Shown here: piece after piece, positions 36,448 through 45,555 of the stretch
Numbering within the stretch: the first letter of the stretch is position 1
Layout of the letters: every line of letters starts with the position of its first letter
Source of the DNA: Chitinophagaceae bacterium
GTDB taxonomy: Bacteria; Bacteroidota; Bacteroidia; Chitinophagales; Chitinophagaceae
Length of the DNA stretch: 55,144 bases
Direction: 5' to 3'
Assembly: GCA_016787065.1 (NCBI GenBank)
Contig: JAEUVD010000007.1
Coordinates: 1 to 55,144, forward strand
The notes under the pieces: generated by a model
What the model was told of the DNA's origin: nothing
Seen by the model: only the letters and a program-made list of their open reading frames with translations
The model's database searches: none
Translations under genes and position numbers: made by a program

Positions 36448-38715
36448 ATGCTTTTAAAATACGTACGCATCTGCCTGTTACTTTTGTTTACAGGTACGGC
36501 GCCTTTGTTGAGCGCCCAAAACTTTTACGATCCAAATACGATTCAGGAAATAGAAGTTTACTTTTCATTTTCTAATTGGGATTATCGCATGGATACGGCT
36601 AAGCTGGGTGATGGCTCTTACATCATGGCAGACTGGGTGAAAATAAATGGGGTGCAATATGATAGTGTTGGTATTAAGTATAAAGGAAATAGTTCGTACG
36701 ATTCTACATTTGCCAAGAATCCGGTTCATATTCAATTAGATGAATTTAAAGATCAGAACCATCAGGATATTAAAGATATAAAACTCAGTAATGGCTATGG
36801 CGATCCTTCTATGATCCGCGAGGTTTTAGCCTATAACTTATTGCAACATTATATGGATTGCCCAATGGCAAATTTTGTTAAACTCACCATTAACGGAAAT
36901 TACATCGGCGTGTATTCAAGTGCCGAAAATATTGGCGGTAAATTCTGTTCCGATCATTTTTATTCCAATAAGAATGCTTTTATTAAATGCAATCCAACCA
37001 TCGTTCCTGGGCCTACTACCAAAAGTAATTTTAAATACCTTGGTGCAGATAGTACGGATTATGAAACGTATTATGAGATGAAATCGGATTATGGTTGGAA
37101 TCAGTTTTTGCCATTTTGTGATGTGGTAACTAATACACCACAATCAATAGAAACGGTAATGGATATTGATCGTGCCATTTGGATGCTGGCGTTTAATAAT
37201 GTTACTGCAAATTTTGATAGTTATAGTGGTGTGTTTGCGCAAAATCATTATCTCTATCAAGATGATAATGGCCGTTTCAACCCAATTATTTGGGATTTGA
37301 ATATGTGTTTTGGAGCCTTCCCTTTCGCCGGTGCAGGAAGTACATCAATGGGTTCTCAATCCTTAACCCAATTGCAAGAATTTTCCTTAAGTAATCATGA
37401 TGCCGATCCGAATTGGCCATTAATTGTTGCCGTTCAGTCTGACACTACCTTGAAAAGAAAATATTTAGCGCACGCCAAGACTATTTTTACTGAGATGATT
37501 GAAGGAGGATATTACGTTACCGCGTATAACAACTTTAGAGTACTCATTGATGGAGCTGTTACTTCCGACAATAATAAATTCTTCACGAATGCGCAATATC
37601 AGTCGGCCTTAACTGTTGATTATCCCTCTGGAAGTTACACAGTACCCGGTATCGGTAATTTAATGGAAGCTCGTAAATTATATTTATCTGCTACACCTGA
37701 ATTTACCGCTTCAGAACCGGTTATTACTACCCCTGTTTTCAATACTAATTTACCAACGTATAATTCAACGCTTTCAATTACTGTTCAAATAACGAATGCG
37801 CAAAGTAATTCCGCATATATCGGTTATCGATTTGATATACGTAAGAAATTTGAGAAGTTAATGCTCTATGATGATGGAGCGCATAACGATGGCGCTGCCG
37901 GTGATCAGGTTTTTGGAGCCAATGTGGTTATGGCAGGTACTAGCATGCAGTATTATGTGTATGCACAAAACGCAACAATTGGAAAGTTTCTTCCGGCACG
38001 TGCGGAGCATGAATACTTCACGCTGAACTGTTTGTCATCGGTGCCTGTGCTTGGTGAACTGGTTATAAATGAACTTTTAGCGGATAATTCAGGTGGTGAA
38101 AAAGACGAGTACAATGATACCGAAGATTGGATTGAGTTATATAATAATTCAACAAAGGTTCTTGATTTGAGTTCAATTTACTTGTCGAATATTGCGTCTC
38201 AACCTTCAAAATGGAAATTTCCAAGTGGTACTAAAATTGCTCCAAATGGATATCTCACGCTTTGGGCAGATGATGATTCATTACAAGTAATCTTACATAC
38301 CAATTTCTTCTTGAATAAGGATACCGGCTTTCTGATGCTTACCGACGGAAGCACGATACTCGACAGTATTTCATTTATGAATCAAACCACAAATGTATCC
38401 TTCGGGCGATATCCTAATGGTACCGGTAGTTTTATTCCTATGGGCATTACTTACGGTTATGTGAATAATAATTGGCCTTTGCAGGTCTCAACAAGTATCA
38501 AGAATGCCTTATCGGCTTATCCTAATCCCGCCAATACACAACTCACGGTAACCGGTATGCAAGGTTCGTTTACTATTTATGATGGCATGGGTAGAACGAT
38601 GTACAAGGCTGATCATTCGGATAAACAGATTCATCTAAATACCTCTTCCTGGCCTAATGGGTTGTATCTTCTAAAAAATAAGGAGCAAACGATTCGTTTC
38701 CTTATTGAACATTAG
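36448..38715 (+). CDS. CotH kinase-family protein with lamin-tail and T9SS domains
   Basis: A 755-residue secreted protein. ATG 36448 gives a signal peptide ending LLSAQ; the earlier TTG 36433 overlaps the upstream gene and is rejected. Residues ~8-400 match the CotH family: VGIKYKGNSSYDSTFAKNP, LSNGYGDPSMIREVLAY, VKLTINGNYIGVYSSAENI, and metal-binding IIWDLNMCFGAF (Asp283). Residues ~535-650 are a lamin-tail domain (LVINELLADN, DWIELYNNS, GYLTLWADDD). From ~689 there is a type A sorting domain (SAYPNPANTQLTV). CotH of Bacillus is an atypical kinase acting on coat proteins; here the target would be outside the cell or at the surface. The operon mates are the CBM-like and arylsulfotransferase-like genes. 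Confidence 0.9.
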   Translation: MLLKYVRICLLLLFTGTAPLLSAQNFYDPNTIQEIEVYFSFSNWDYRMDTAKLGDGSYIMADWVKINGVQYDSVGIKYKGNSSYDSTFAKNPVHIQLDEFKDQNHQDIKDIKLSNGYGDPSMIREVLAYNLLQHYMDCPMANFVKLTINGNYIGVYSSAENIGGKFCSDHFYSNKNAFIKCNPTIVPGPTTKSNFKYLGADSTDYETYYEMKSDYGWNQFLPFCDVVTNTPQSIETVMDIDRAIWMLAFNNVTANFDSYSGVFAQNHYLYQDDNGRFNPIIWDLNMCFGAFPFAGAGSTSMGSQSLTQLQEFSLSNHDADPNWPLIVAVQSDTTLKRKYLAHAKTIFTEMIEGGYYVTAYNNFRVLIDGAVTSDNNKFFTNAQYQSALTVDYPSGSYTVPGIGNLMEARKLYLSATPEFTASEPVITTPVFNTNLPTYNSTLSITVQITNAQSNSAYIGYRFDIRKKFEKLMLYDDGAHNDGAAGDQVFGANVVMAGTSMQYYVYAQNATIGKFLPARAEHEYFTLNCLSSVPVLGELVINELLADNSGGEKDEYNDTEDWIELYNNSTKVLDLSSIYLSNIASQPSKWKFPSGTKIAPNGYLTLWADDDSLQVILHTNFFLNKDTGFLMLTDGSTILDSISFMNQTTNVSFGRYPNGTGSFIPMGITYGYVNNNWPLQVSTSIKNALSAYPNPANTQLTVTGMQGSFTIYDGMGRTMYKADHSDKQIHLNTSSWPNGLYLLKNKEQTIRFLIEH

Positions 38716-38797
38716 TACAACGTTGTTTTCGATCGAATTGATCGGTTTAATGACATAAAAACAACAAATTACTGAACCGTTATCCTGCTTCCTATTT

Positions 38798-38805
38798 TAT
38801 CTTTG
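38798..38805 (+). promoter_or_regulatory. Promoter -7 element directly before the SDR gene
   Basis: TATCTTTG is a perfect TAnnTTTG match, ending 9 nt before ATG 38815, so the mRNA would have almost no leader. A possible longer start (TTG 38803) lies inside this element and is therefore rejected. Confidence 0.5.
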
Positions 38806-38814
38806 GCGGTCACT

Positions 38815-39597
38815 ATGCAAGATCAACATCGAAGAAAAGTAGTTTTAATAACTGGCGCCACATCGGGTATTGGTAAAAGTTGTGCAGAAATTTTTGCTGC
38901 CAATAATCATAACCTGATACTAATGGCTCGTCGTGAAGACCGATTGAAGCAACTAAAGTCAACACTCGAACAGCAATTTGGTATTTACATTCATACGCTG
39001 CTCGCAGATGTTCGCAATGAACAAGAAGTAATTAATGCCATTCAATCCGTTCCGGAAAATGACTTTCCTGTAATTGATATTCTTATTAATAATGCAGGAC
39101 TAGCCGCGGGCTTCGGACCTATTGATGAAGGTAAAACGGATGATTGGAATCGAATGATTGATACGAATGTTAAAGGGCTTTTACATGTTACCAAAGCGGT
39201 GCTTCCAATTTTGAAAAAACAAGGTTACGGTCATATCATTAATATTAGTTCAACAGCAGGTAAGGATGTTTACCTGAATGGTAATGTTTATTGTGCTACT
39301 AAATTCGCGGTCGATGCCCTCACTAAATCAATGCGAATTGATTTACTGAATCATGGTATAAAAGTTACATCCATTAATCCTGGAGCTTGTGAAACTGAAT
39401 TCTCCTTGGTTCGTTTTGATGGTGATGAACAACGTGCAAAAGCCGTTTATGATGGATTTACACCGTTAACTCCGGAAGATGTTGCTAGCACTATTTATTT
39501 TACAACCACCTTGCCTAAGCATGTTTGTATAAACGATCTTACCTTAACCTGTCTTACGCAAGCAAATTCAAATTATAATATCAAAAAAATTGTTTAG
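38815..39597 (+). CDS. Short-chain dehydrogenase/reductase (YdfG-like)
   Basis: A 260-residue classical SDR. Cofactor motif TGATSGIG begins at residue 13; NNAG follows VIDILI; the catalytic set is Ser in INISSTAG and Tyr159-x-x-x-Lys163 in VYCATKFAVDAL. The arginines in MARREDR after the second strand point to NADP(H). It most resembles 3-hydroxy acid/serine dehydrogenases of the YdfG type, but the substrate is not certain. The persulfide dioxygenase/rhodanese fusion starts 5 nt after its stop, so the two are co-transcribed. Confidence 0.88.
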   Translation: MQDQHRRKVVLITGATSGIGKSCAEIFAANNHNLILMARREDRLKQLKSTLEQQFGIYIHTLLADVRNEQEVINAIQSVPENDFPVIDILINNAGLAAGFGPIDEGKTDDWNRMIDTNVKGLLHVTKAVLPILKKQGYGHIINISSTAGKDVYLNGNVYCATKFAVDALTKSMRIDLLNHGIKVTSINPGACETEFSLVRFDGDEQRAKAVYDGFTPLTPEDVASTIYFTTTLPKHVCINDLTLTCLTQANSNYNIKKIV

Positions 39598-39602
39598 ATA
39601 GC

Positions 39603-41003
39603 ATGTACATAGAACAACTTTATACGAATTGTTTATCAGAAGCGGCCTACTATATTGAATCGGAAGGCGAAGTGGCAATTATAGATCCACTGCGTGATGT
39701 AGCCAAATACATTCGCATGGCGGAAGATCGGAAGGCACACATCAAGTATATATTTGAAACGCATTTTCATGCTGATTTTGTAAGTGGTCATTTGGATTTA
39801 GCTAAGAAAACCGGAGCAAAAATTATTTACGGACCGGGTGCACAAACAGGCTTTGAGAAATATGATGCGAACGATGGTGAAGTTTTCTCTTTAGGAAAGT
39901 TAACTATTAAGGCAATTCATACTCCCGGGCATACATTGGAATCTACTTGCTTCTTGTTAATGAATGAAGAGGGTAAGGAAGAAGCTATTTTTACCGGAGA
40001 TACTTTATTCGTAGGTGATGTGGGACGGCCTGATTTATTCAGCGGAAATTTATCGAAAGAAGAATTAGCAGCTATGTTATTCGATTCTCTTCAAAAATTA
40101 AAACAATTACCTGATACCGTTAAAGTTTATCCTGCCCATGGACCAGGTTCAAGCTGCGGTAAGAATCTTGGCCCCAATACGCACAGTACCCTTGGTGAAG
40201 AAAAGGAAACGAATTATGCGATGAAGGCAGAAAGTAAAGAATCGTTCATTGAAGAAGTTACAAGTGGATTGAATACACCGCCGGCTTATTTTCCAGTCAA
40301 TGCTTCGTTGAATCAAAAGGGATATTCAAGTTTGGATGATGTGATGTTGGAAGGATTAAAACCCTTATCTGTTTCAGCGTTTAAATCTGAAATAACGGAA
40401 GACACCATTATTTTAGATACGCGTAAAGCAACTGATTTTACACAGGCTTTTGTTCCGGGTTCAATTAATATTGGTTTAGAAGGGCGCTTCGCAGAATGGG
40501 CCGGAAGTTTGCTTTCCTTTAAATCGCCTATGTTATTGGTTACTGAACCAGGCATGGAAGAGGAGAGTATTATTCGATTAACACGTGTTGGTTTCGATCA
40601 AATTAAAGGCTATCTTCAAGGTGGTATGGACGCTTGGATTGCAGCAGGTGAGAAAATTGATATGATTATTGATATCGAAGCCGATGAATTTGGCATGGAT
40701 ATAAACTACGATCAAAAAATGTTAGTACTTGATGTTCGTAAAGAACTTGAGTTTGATAATGGTCATGTTCAAACCGCTGTGAATATCCCACTACAGTCGC
40801 TACGAGATCTAGCAACTATCGCTAACATAGATGATCACGATAATATTTACGTGCATTGCGCAGGCGGGTACCGATCGGTTATAGCATCTTCCTTATTAAA
40901 GCGACAAGGCTTGCACAATATTCGAAACATACTTGGTGGCTATGAAAAAATTAAACAAGTGCCGAAAATGCCTTTAGTTGCAGCGAAGGAACTTTTAAAT
41001 TAA
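39603..41003 (+). CDS. ETHE1-like persulfide dioxygenase fused to two rhodanese domains
   Basis: A 466-residue protein. Residues 1-240 are a metallo-beta-lactamase fold of the persulfide dioxygenase (ETHE1/Blh) type: HFHADFVSGH with His54, His56, Asp58; HTPGHTLEST; GDTLFVGDVGRPDL; YPAHGPGSSCG. Two rhodanese domains follow (about 260-355 and 365-455). The second has the sulfur-carrying cysteine in HCAGGYRS (Cys419); the first has no cysteine at that place (LVTEPGMEEE) and is probably structural. The expected role is oxidising glutathione or protein persulfide to sulfite and passing sulfane sulfur, in the cytoplasm. It follows the SDR gene by 5 nt. Confidence 0.92.
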   Translation: MYIEQLYTNCLSEAAYYIESEGEVAIIDPLRDVAKYIRMAEDRKAHIKYIFETHFHADFVSGHLDLAKKTGAKIIYGPGAQTGFEKYDANDGEVFSLGKLTIKAIHTPGHTLESTCFLLMNEEGKEEAIFTGDTLFVGDVGRPDLFSGNLSKEELAAMLFDSLQKLKQLPDTVKVYPAHGPGSSCGKNLGPNTHSTLGEEKETNYAMKAESKESFIEEVTSGLNTPPAYFPVNASLNQKGYSSLDDVMLEGLKPLSVSAFKSEITEDTIILDTRKATDFTQAFVPGSINIGLEGRFAEWAGSLLSFKSPMLLVTEPGMEEESIIRLTRVGFDQIKGYLQGGMDAWIAAGEKIDMIIDIEADEFGMDINYDQKMLVLDVRKELEFDNGHVQTAVNIPLQSLRDLATIANIDDHDNIYVHCAGGYRSVIASSLLKRQGLHNIRNILGGYEKIKQVPKMPLVAAKELLN

Positions 41004-41102
41004 ACAGTAATTTTTTTTTAGGACTAGTTACATCCTGCTGTGTAGTTGTTTCTTGAAAATCAATGAGATAGACTGTTTGCTTAGGAAGTGCTTTACTTTG
41101 TG

Positions 41103-41119
41103 ACCTAAACCGTTTAGGT
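41103..41119 (+). promoter_or_regulatory. Perfect 17-bp palindrome before the propeller/dockerin-like gene
   Basis: ACCTAAAC-C-GTTTAGGT has perfect 8-bp arms around one central base, 60 nt before ATG 41180. A -7-like TATCTTTA (7 of 8) is at 41149-41156. It looks like the site of a dimeric regulator; no regulator gene is adjacent. Confidence 0.5.
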
Positions 41120-41179
41120 TTAATTATAACTCTTGGCATGATAATAGGTATCTTTACTTCATATCATTAACACTACGTC

Positions 41180-43231
41180 ATGCATCATATCAATAAAGCA
41201 ATTTTTATATTAGTCAACGTTCTAGTTTTTAATACGATTCAAGCACAAACGTTACAGCTATTAAGTACCCTTCAACCGGGTACTACCAATACTAATTTCA
41301 ATTCAGGTGATCATGCAGCTTGGGCTATAACAAACAATAATCTCTATTATTTATTCGATAATCAAAATGGGAAGTTTCAGTTAGGAAGATACAGTTCTAC
41401 CGGGCATCAAATGATACCAAATCTCAACGCAAGTGATATTGGACCTCAAGATGCACAACTTGCTTTTAATGGGAAAGTGTATACCATTTATGCAACAGCT
41501 TCGGGAAAACAACAACTTGCTGAGTTAAATGGAACAACGTATACCTTATTTTCTAACCCGGATAATGGTAATGGATTTATTGGCTATCCTGTTGTGTTCA
41601 ACAACGCTGTTTATTATAAATACAAGGATGTGAATGCCAAAGCACGTTTAGCTAAGTTTGACGGCGTATCGGTAACCTTAGTAAATAATCCATCCGCCTC
41701 CGATCCTGGGTTCCATAACAACCCGATCGTATATAACAACAAACTTTATTTCGCTTATAAGAAATCAACCGGTAAGCATGTGTTAGCGCAATACGATGGC
41801 TTCAATATTTCTTTAATTAATAATCCAAGTGCCACGGATGCAGGTTTTCATAGTAGCGAACCTATTTTGTTCGGAGGAAAATTATGTTTACGCTACACGG
41901 GAAATGGAGTTAAAAATAACCTAGCTATTTTCGATGGTACCACCTTAAATGTGATTTCAAATTTTAACGCACTAGACCTTGGCTATAACGGGAAACCGGT
42001 TATCTATAATAGTAAATTATTTATTACTTATGGTAATGCATCTATTCCAACAAAATACCAACTAGCCTCTTGGGATGGAGTTAGTTTATCGCTAATCGCT
42101 AACCCTAATACTACCACAACAGGTATTTTCGGAAGTATGGTGGTGATGAATAATAAACTTTATACTGGTTTCGTTTCGAGTGCTACCATGAATCAATTGA
42201 TTTCTTACGATGGATCGTCATTTGTTTTTTATTCTAATGTAGCCGCAAATGATAAAGGAATCATTGAAGGTATACAACCTGTGGCTTCTAATGGGTTTGT
42301 ATTTTTCTTATATCAAGTGTCAAATGGGGGTTTACGTTTGGCTAAATGTAATGGGTCAACCATTTCGTTATTCACGAATCCGGATGCCGGACAACCCTTT
42401 GTTGATTTAACCCCGGTTAAAATGACATTCTTCAATAACCAAATTTTCTTGAATTACAACCAAGCTTCAGGTAACCGCCAATTAGCTTATTTTAATCCTT
42501 GCTCATCGGTTAATATAACTATCAATGATTCTGTTTGTGTAAATTCTTATTATTCCTTCAATGGTCAATTGCTTAATACACCCGGAAATTACACGGTAAC
42601 CTTTACATCTGCCTCCGGTTGTGACAGCACCGTTACCTTGCATCTTTCAACGTATTCTTGTACAAATACCAACCTGAAGTTATTTGTTCAAGGTTATTAT
42701 TCCGGTGGAAGTTTACAACCGGTGCTTCAAAATTCCGGACTCACCGCAAATGCTACCGATTGCGATTTTTTACGAATTGAGTTACATGCACCTTCAGCAC
42801 CTTATAATTTAATTCATTCGGTGAATGCCATGTTGAAAACAAACGGAACAGTTGTTTGTCCGATTCCAAGTAATTTGTCAGGTGGGAATTACTATCTTTC
42901 TATTCGCCATCGAAGTGCGCTAGAAACTTGGAGTTCTTTACCTGTACTCATGAATTCATTAACCAACTACGACTTTACTATTTCGGCAAATAAAGCCTTT
43001 GGCGGAAATCAACTATTAGTTGCTCCCGGGAAATATGCGCTCTATAATGGCGATCTTGATCATGACGGGGCCATTGATGCATTTGATTATATGGTTATTT
43101 CCCCGGATATTGAAAGTGGGAATTTCGGTTATTTGCATACCGATTTGAATGGAGACGGTGTCGTAGATATTTTCGATAATTTAGTTCTTGAACCAAATAT
43201 CTTGAATGGAGTAGGGGCCATTGCCCCATAA
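41180..43231 (+). CDS. Secreted propeller-like protein with dockerin-like C-terminus
   Basis: A 683-residue protein with a signal peptide ending NTIQAQ. Residues ~45-445 are seven to eight imperfect repeats of about 50 residues (pattern PV(V/I)(F/Y)NN.(L/V)Y..Y....GK..LA.(F/Y)DG..(V/I)(T/S)L(V/I)(N/A)NP), suggesting a beta-propeller. A cysteine-containing beta module follows (NDSVCVNSYYSFNGQ...GCDSTVTLHLSTYSC), then a jelly-roll-like region. The last ~45 residues carry two calcium-loop motifs, GDLDHDGAIDAFDYM and TDLNGDGVVDIFDNL, as in dockerin type I. There is no T9SS sorting tail, so it may be anchored by the dockerin-like part or exported otherwise. Convergent with darB, 24 nt apart. Confidence 0.8.
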   Translation: MHHINKAIFILVNVLVFNTIQAQTLQLLSTLQPGTTNTNFNSGDHAAWAITNNNLYYLFDNQNGKFQLGRYSSTGHQMIPNLNASDIGPQDAQLAFNGKVYTIYATASGKQQLAELNGTTYTLFSNPDNGNGFIGYPVVFNNAVYYKYKDVNAKARLAKFDGVSVTLVNNPSASDPGFHNNPIVYNNKLYFAYKKSTGKHVLAQYDGFNISLINNPSATDAGFHSSEPILFGGKLCLRYTGNGVKNNLAIFDGTTLNVISNFNALDLGYNGKPVIYNSKLFITYGNASIPTKYQLASWDGVSLSLIANPNTTTTGIFGSMVVMNNKLYTGFVSSATMNQLISYDGSSFVFYSNVAANDKGIIEGIQPVASNGFVFFLYQVSNGGLRLAKCNGSTISLFTNPDAGQPFVDLTPVKMTFFNNQIFLNYNQASGNRQLAYFNPCSSVNITINDSVCVNSYYSFNGQLLNTPGNYTVTFTSASGCDSTVTLHLSTYSCTNTNLKLFVQGYYSGGSLQPVLQNSGLTANATDCDFLRIELHAPSAPYNLIHSVNAMLKTNGTVVCPIPSNLSGGNYYLSIRHRSALETWSSLPVLMNSLTNYDFTISANKAFGGNQLLVAPGKYALYNGDLDHDGAIDAFDYMVISPDIESGNFGYLHTDLNGDGVVDIFDNLVLEPNILNGVGAIAP

Positions 43232-43255
43232 CGCTGCACGAAAATGGGGTGTTTG

Positions 43256-44395
43256 CTACACAGCGGTTAGCATGGCATATCCGTAGCTAAATCGAGCACT
43301 CTCCGGAACCATGATAACGATAACATCGCCTTTTTTAATTCGTTGTTGATTGAACAATTCTTCCAACATCAGGTAAGGAGAAGCACTTCCTACATTCCCT
43401 ACGCGAGTAAGGTTGGTGAAAAATTTCTCCGGAGCTACCGGAAAACCTGTGAGTTCTAACTCCTTCATGATACTCGGACGAAAAAATTCCGATGAAAGAT
43501 GGGGTAGAAAATAAGTAATCTTAGAAACATCAACATGATGTTTTTCGCAAACTTTCTTCCACATTTTACCGCCCCATTTCACAATATTCTCACCCAATAA
43601 ACGAGTGTCTTGTTTGAAAGCAAAAATACTTCTAGCCGACCACTCGGCAGGCTTTAACTCAGCCCATCCGGTTAACTCGCCATTCGGGTTTTTCTCACAA
43701 CCGGCATACATACAAGATTCTAATTCATTAGCATACGAAAGTATATCTACCCAATCAATACGAAGGGAAATACCATTTGAATTAGGTTTACTTTCCATGA
43801 GAACAGCACCGGCACCATCACTCAGCATCCAACGAAGAAAATCTTTTTCAAAAGCAATCATTGGATTCTCTTCTAAATTCTTCAAATCATGATTTTCATC
43901 GTCAAATTTATCCGACTTTAACCATCCTGAACATTTTTCAGAACCAGATGCCACGGCATTCTCAGAATTTCCACTCTTCACACTCATGAAGGCATACTTA
44001 AACGCTTGAATGCCCGCACAACATGCAGTACTTATAGAAACTATTTCCGTTTCCTTGCATTTTAATTCGCCGTGTACCATGGCTGCATGGCTCGGTAATA
44101 ACTGATCGGGTGTTACACATCCACAGGCAAGCAACTCAATATCATCTTTTTTGAAATTTTCATCAAGAAGTCCTTCAATGGCTTTTGTAGCTAGTTGGAA
44201 ATTAGTATGGGTGCTTTTTCCGGTTACCTTATCAATAGCGTAATGACGCGTTTTAATTTGATTATTTCGCAAAATTATACTCTTCGCACGCGAGGGGCGG
44301 CCATCAATTTTACCCAAATAATCTTCCATTTGGTCATTGCTGACAGGTTCGTTGGGTAAAAACTTGGAAACACGCGTTATGTAAACTTCCCTCAT
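43256..44395 (-). CDS. darB: DarB-type beta-ketoacyl-ACP synthase III (dialkylresorcinol synthesis)
   Basis: A 379-residue FabH-like ketosynthase of the kind paired with DarA. Nucleophile Cys126 lies in STACCAGIQAF; the catalytic His is in FLPHLSSEFF and the Asn in RVGNVGSASPYLML. The opening VYITRVSKFLPNEPVSNDQM and the insert between the active-site parts fit the DarB group rather than housekeeping FabH. With DarA it is expected to condense two beta-oxoacyl chains into a cyclohexanedione/resorcinol ring. It follows darA by 57 nt on the same strand. No separate acyl carrier protein or ring-oxidising (DarC-like) gene is in the window. Confidence 0.85.
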   Translation of the reverse strand: MREVYITRVSKFLPNEPVSNDQMEDYLGKIDGRPSRAKSIILRNNQIKTRHYAIDKVTGKSTHTNFQLATKAIEGLLDENFKKDDIELLACGCVTPDQLLPSHAAMVHGELKCKETEIVSISTACCAGIQAFKYAFMSVKSGNSENAVASGSEKCSGWLKSDKFDDENHDLKNLEENPMIAFEKDFLRWMLSDGAGAVLMESKPNSNGISLRIDWVDILSYANELESCMYAGCEKNPNGELTGWAELKPAEWSARSIFAFKQDTRLLGENIVKWGGKMWKKVCEKHHVDVSKITYFLPHLSSEFFRPSIMKELELTGFPVAPEKFFTNLTRVGNVGSASPYLMLEELFNQQRIKKGDVIVIMVPESARFSYGYAMLTAV

Positions 44396-44452
44396 CTACT
44401 AGACTTGAATTTGTGGCGAAAATAGGATGAAAGAAACAAATAAAAAAACCGC

Positions 44453-45364
44453 TTACAAGGAGTCTTTTTCAAATCCTACTCCCTGAAAATAGTTGATTTT
44501 CTTAGCTAGGGCTTTTCGATTCACTTGGGTACTAAGCCATGCGGTAAAATTACTGATGGGTGATAAGATGAAAACACCCACCACTAAGAGCCGCTGAAAT
44601 AGCGTTACTAAAGGCTTTCGAGCCGAATCACCCCGTTTACCTTTGGCAATTATTTTGGCAGCAAATTTTCTGAAATTAGTAATACCCCGTTTCTCCAAAA
44701 CAACCAAGCCGGGTTGCACAACCACAGCCTTTTGTGCCAGTAACTTCTCTTGTAAAGAAGGCCATTGCTGACTTTTTAAAGTTTGAATTATGATAGAACC
44801 GTAGTCTTTAACCCGTTTGATCTCCTCCTCCGGAATACCGGCTTCCGGTAATAAACGCGTTTTTTCTTTAATTCCTTTAAAAGTCCATCGAATGATGGTG
44901 AGCACGGAAATTAAATTCGGACGAGGATCTACCAAAACGATATTACCAACGAGCAAAGCACCTAATGAAACTAAATCGGCTTTTACTTGCTCCTGCGCAT
45001 TCAACCACATATTTCGGGCACCAATAACCGTCAGTACTTTCTGATTTTGCAATATGCTAGCCTGCGAACTTTTAAGAAATGAGTTGATGGGAAGGCAAGG
45101 CGACAAAAACCAAGGATTGTGACCTAAAACAACTAAATCGTATCGCTTATTTGGAATTTTAAGCGGATGAATTTCTTCCGGTATTTGTAGCACACATTCC
45201 GGCATGGCATCAAAAAACTGATGTGCTTTCCATGGAAACGGGAAATCTTTTACCGGTATAATAGGAACGTAATCTACCTCAACATCTGTATTTTGTTCAA
45301 ATAAAGTGGTTAGAATTTTTTTTAATTGTCCGGTTTGTGAATAATAAATTACGAGAATATGCAT
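44453..45364 (-). CDS. darA: Dialkylresorcinol condensing enzyme DarA
   Basis: A 303-residue protein. The N-terminus MHILVIYYSQTGQLKKIL is flavodoxin-like; FPFPWKAHQFFDAMPE, YDLVVLGHNPWFLSPCLPINSF, and VIGARNMWLNAQEQVK are stretches I recognise as DarA. A hydrophobic C-terminal segment (LLVVGVFILSPISNF) suggests membrane contact. DarA and DarB together make the ring of dialkylresorcinols, including the resorcinol half of flexirubin pigments; no flexirubin aryl-polyene genes are visible here, so a simple dialkylresorcinol is more likely (inference). A perfect -7 TATTTTTG on the minus strand ends 5 nt before the ATG. Divergent from the radical SAM gene. Confidence 0.88.
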   Translation of the reverse strand: MHILVIYYSQTGQLKKILTTLFEQNTDVEVDYVPIIPVKDFPFPWKAHQFFDAMPECVLQIPEEIHPLKIPNKRYDLVVLGHNPWFLSPCLPINSFLKSSQASILQNQKVLTVIGARNMWLNAQEQVKADLVSLGALLVGNIVLVDPRPNLISVLTIIRWTFKGIKEKTRLLPEAGIPEEEIKRVKDYGSIIIQTLKSQQWPSLQEKLLAQKAVVVQPGLVVLEKRGITNFRKFAAKIIAKGKRGDSARKPLVTLFQRLLVVGVFILSPISNFTAWLSTQVNRKALAKKINYFQGVGFEKDSL

Positions 45365-45369
45365 CGCAA

Positions 45370-45377
45370 CAAAAATA
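45370..45377 (-). promoter_or_regulatory. Promoter -7 element directly before darA
   Basis: On the minus strand TATTTTTG is a perfect TAnnTTTG match that ends 5 nt before the darA ATG, implying a leaderless transcript for the darA-darB operon. No clear -33 box. Confidence 0.45.
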
Positions 45378-45555
45378 GACTTTTGAATAGCATCCCTTTG
45401 TTTTCATCTTTATTTTTTGAAATTATTTTTGGTAGTAGTCTATTGAAAAAAGCAACTTCAGGTTGAATCGATAAGAAAATTACAAAGCACATGCACATTC
45501 ACAATACCTTCGCGAAAAACAACATTCAATTCAAACATAATACATCGTTTAACTT

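Noticed and set aside
38730..38744. CGATC-N5-GATCG hairpin after the CotH gene as terminator
   Set aside because: Stem is only 5 bp and is not followed by a T run.
43214..43227. GGGGC-CATT-GCCCC hairpin at the end of the propeller gene
   Set aside because: Lies inside the coding end and lacks a T run; not called as a terminator.
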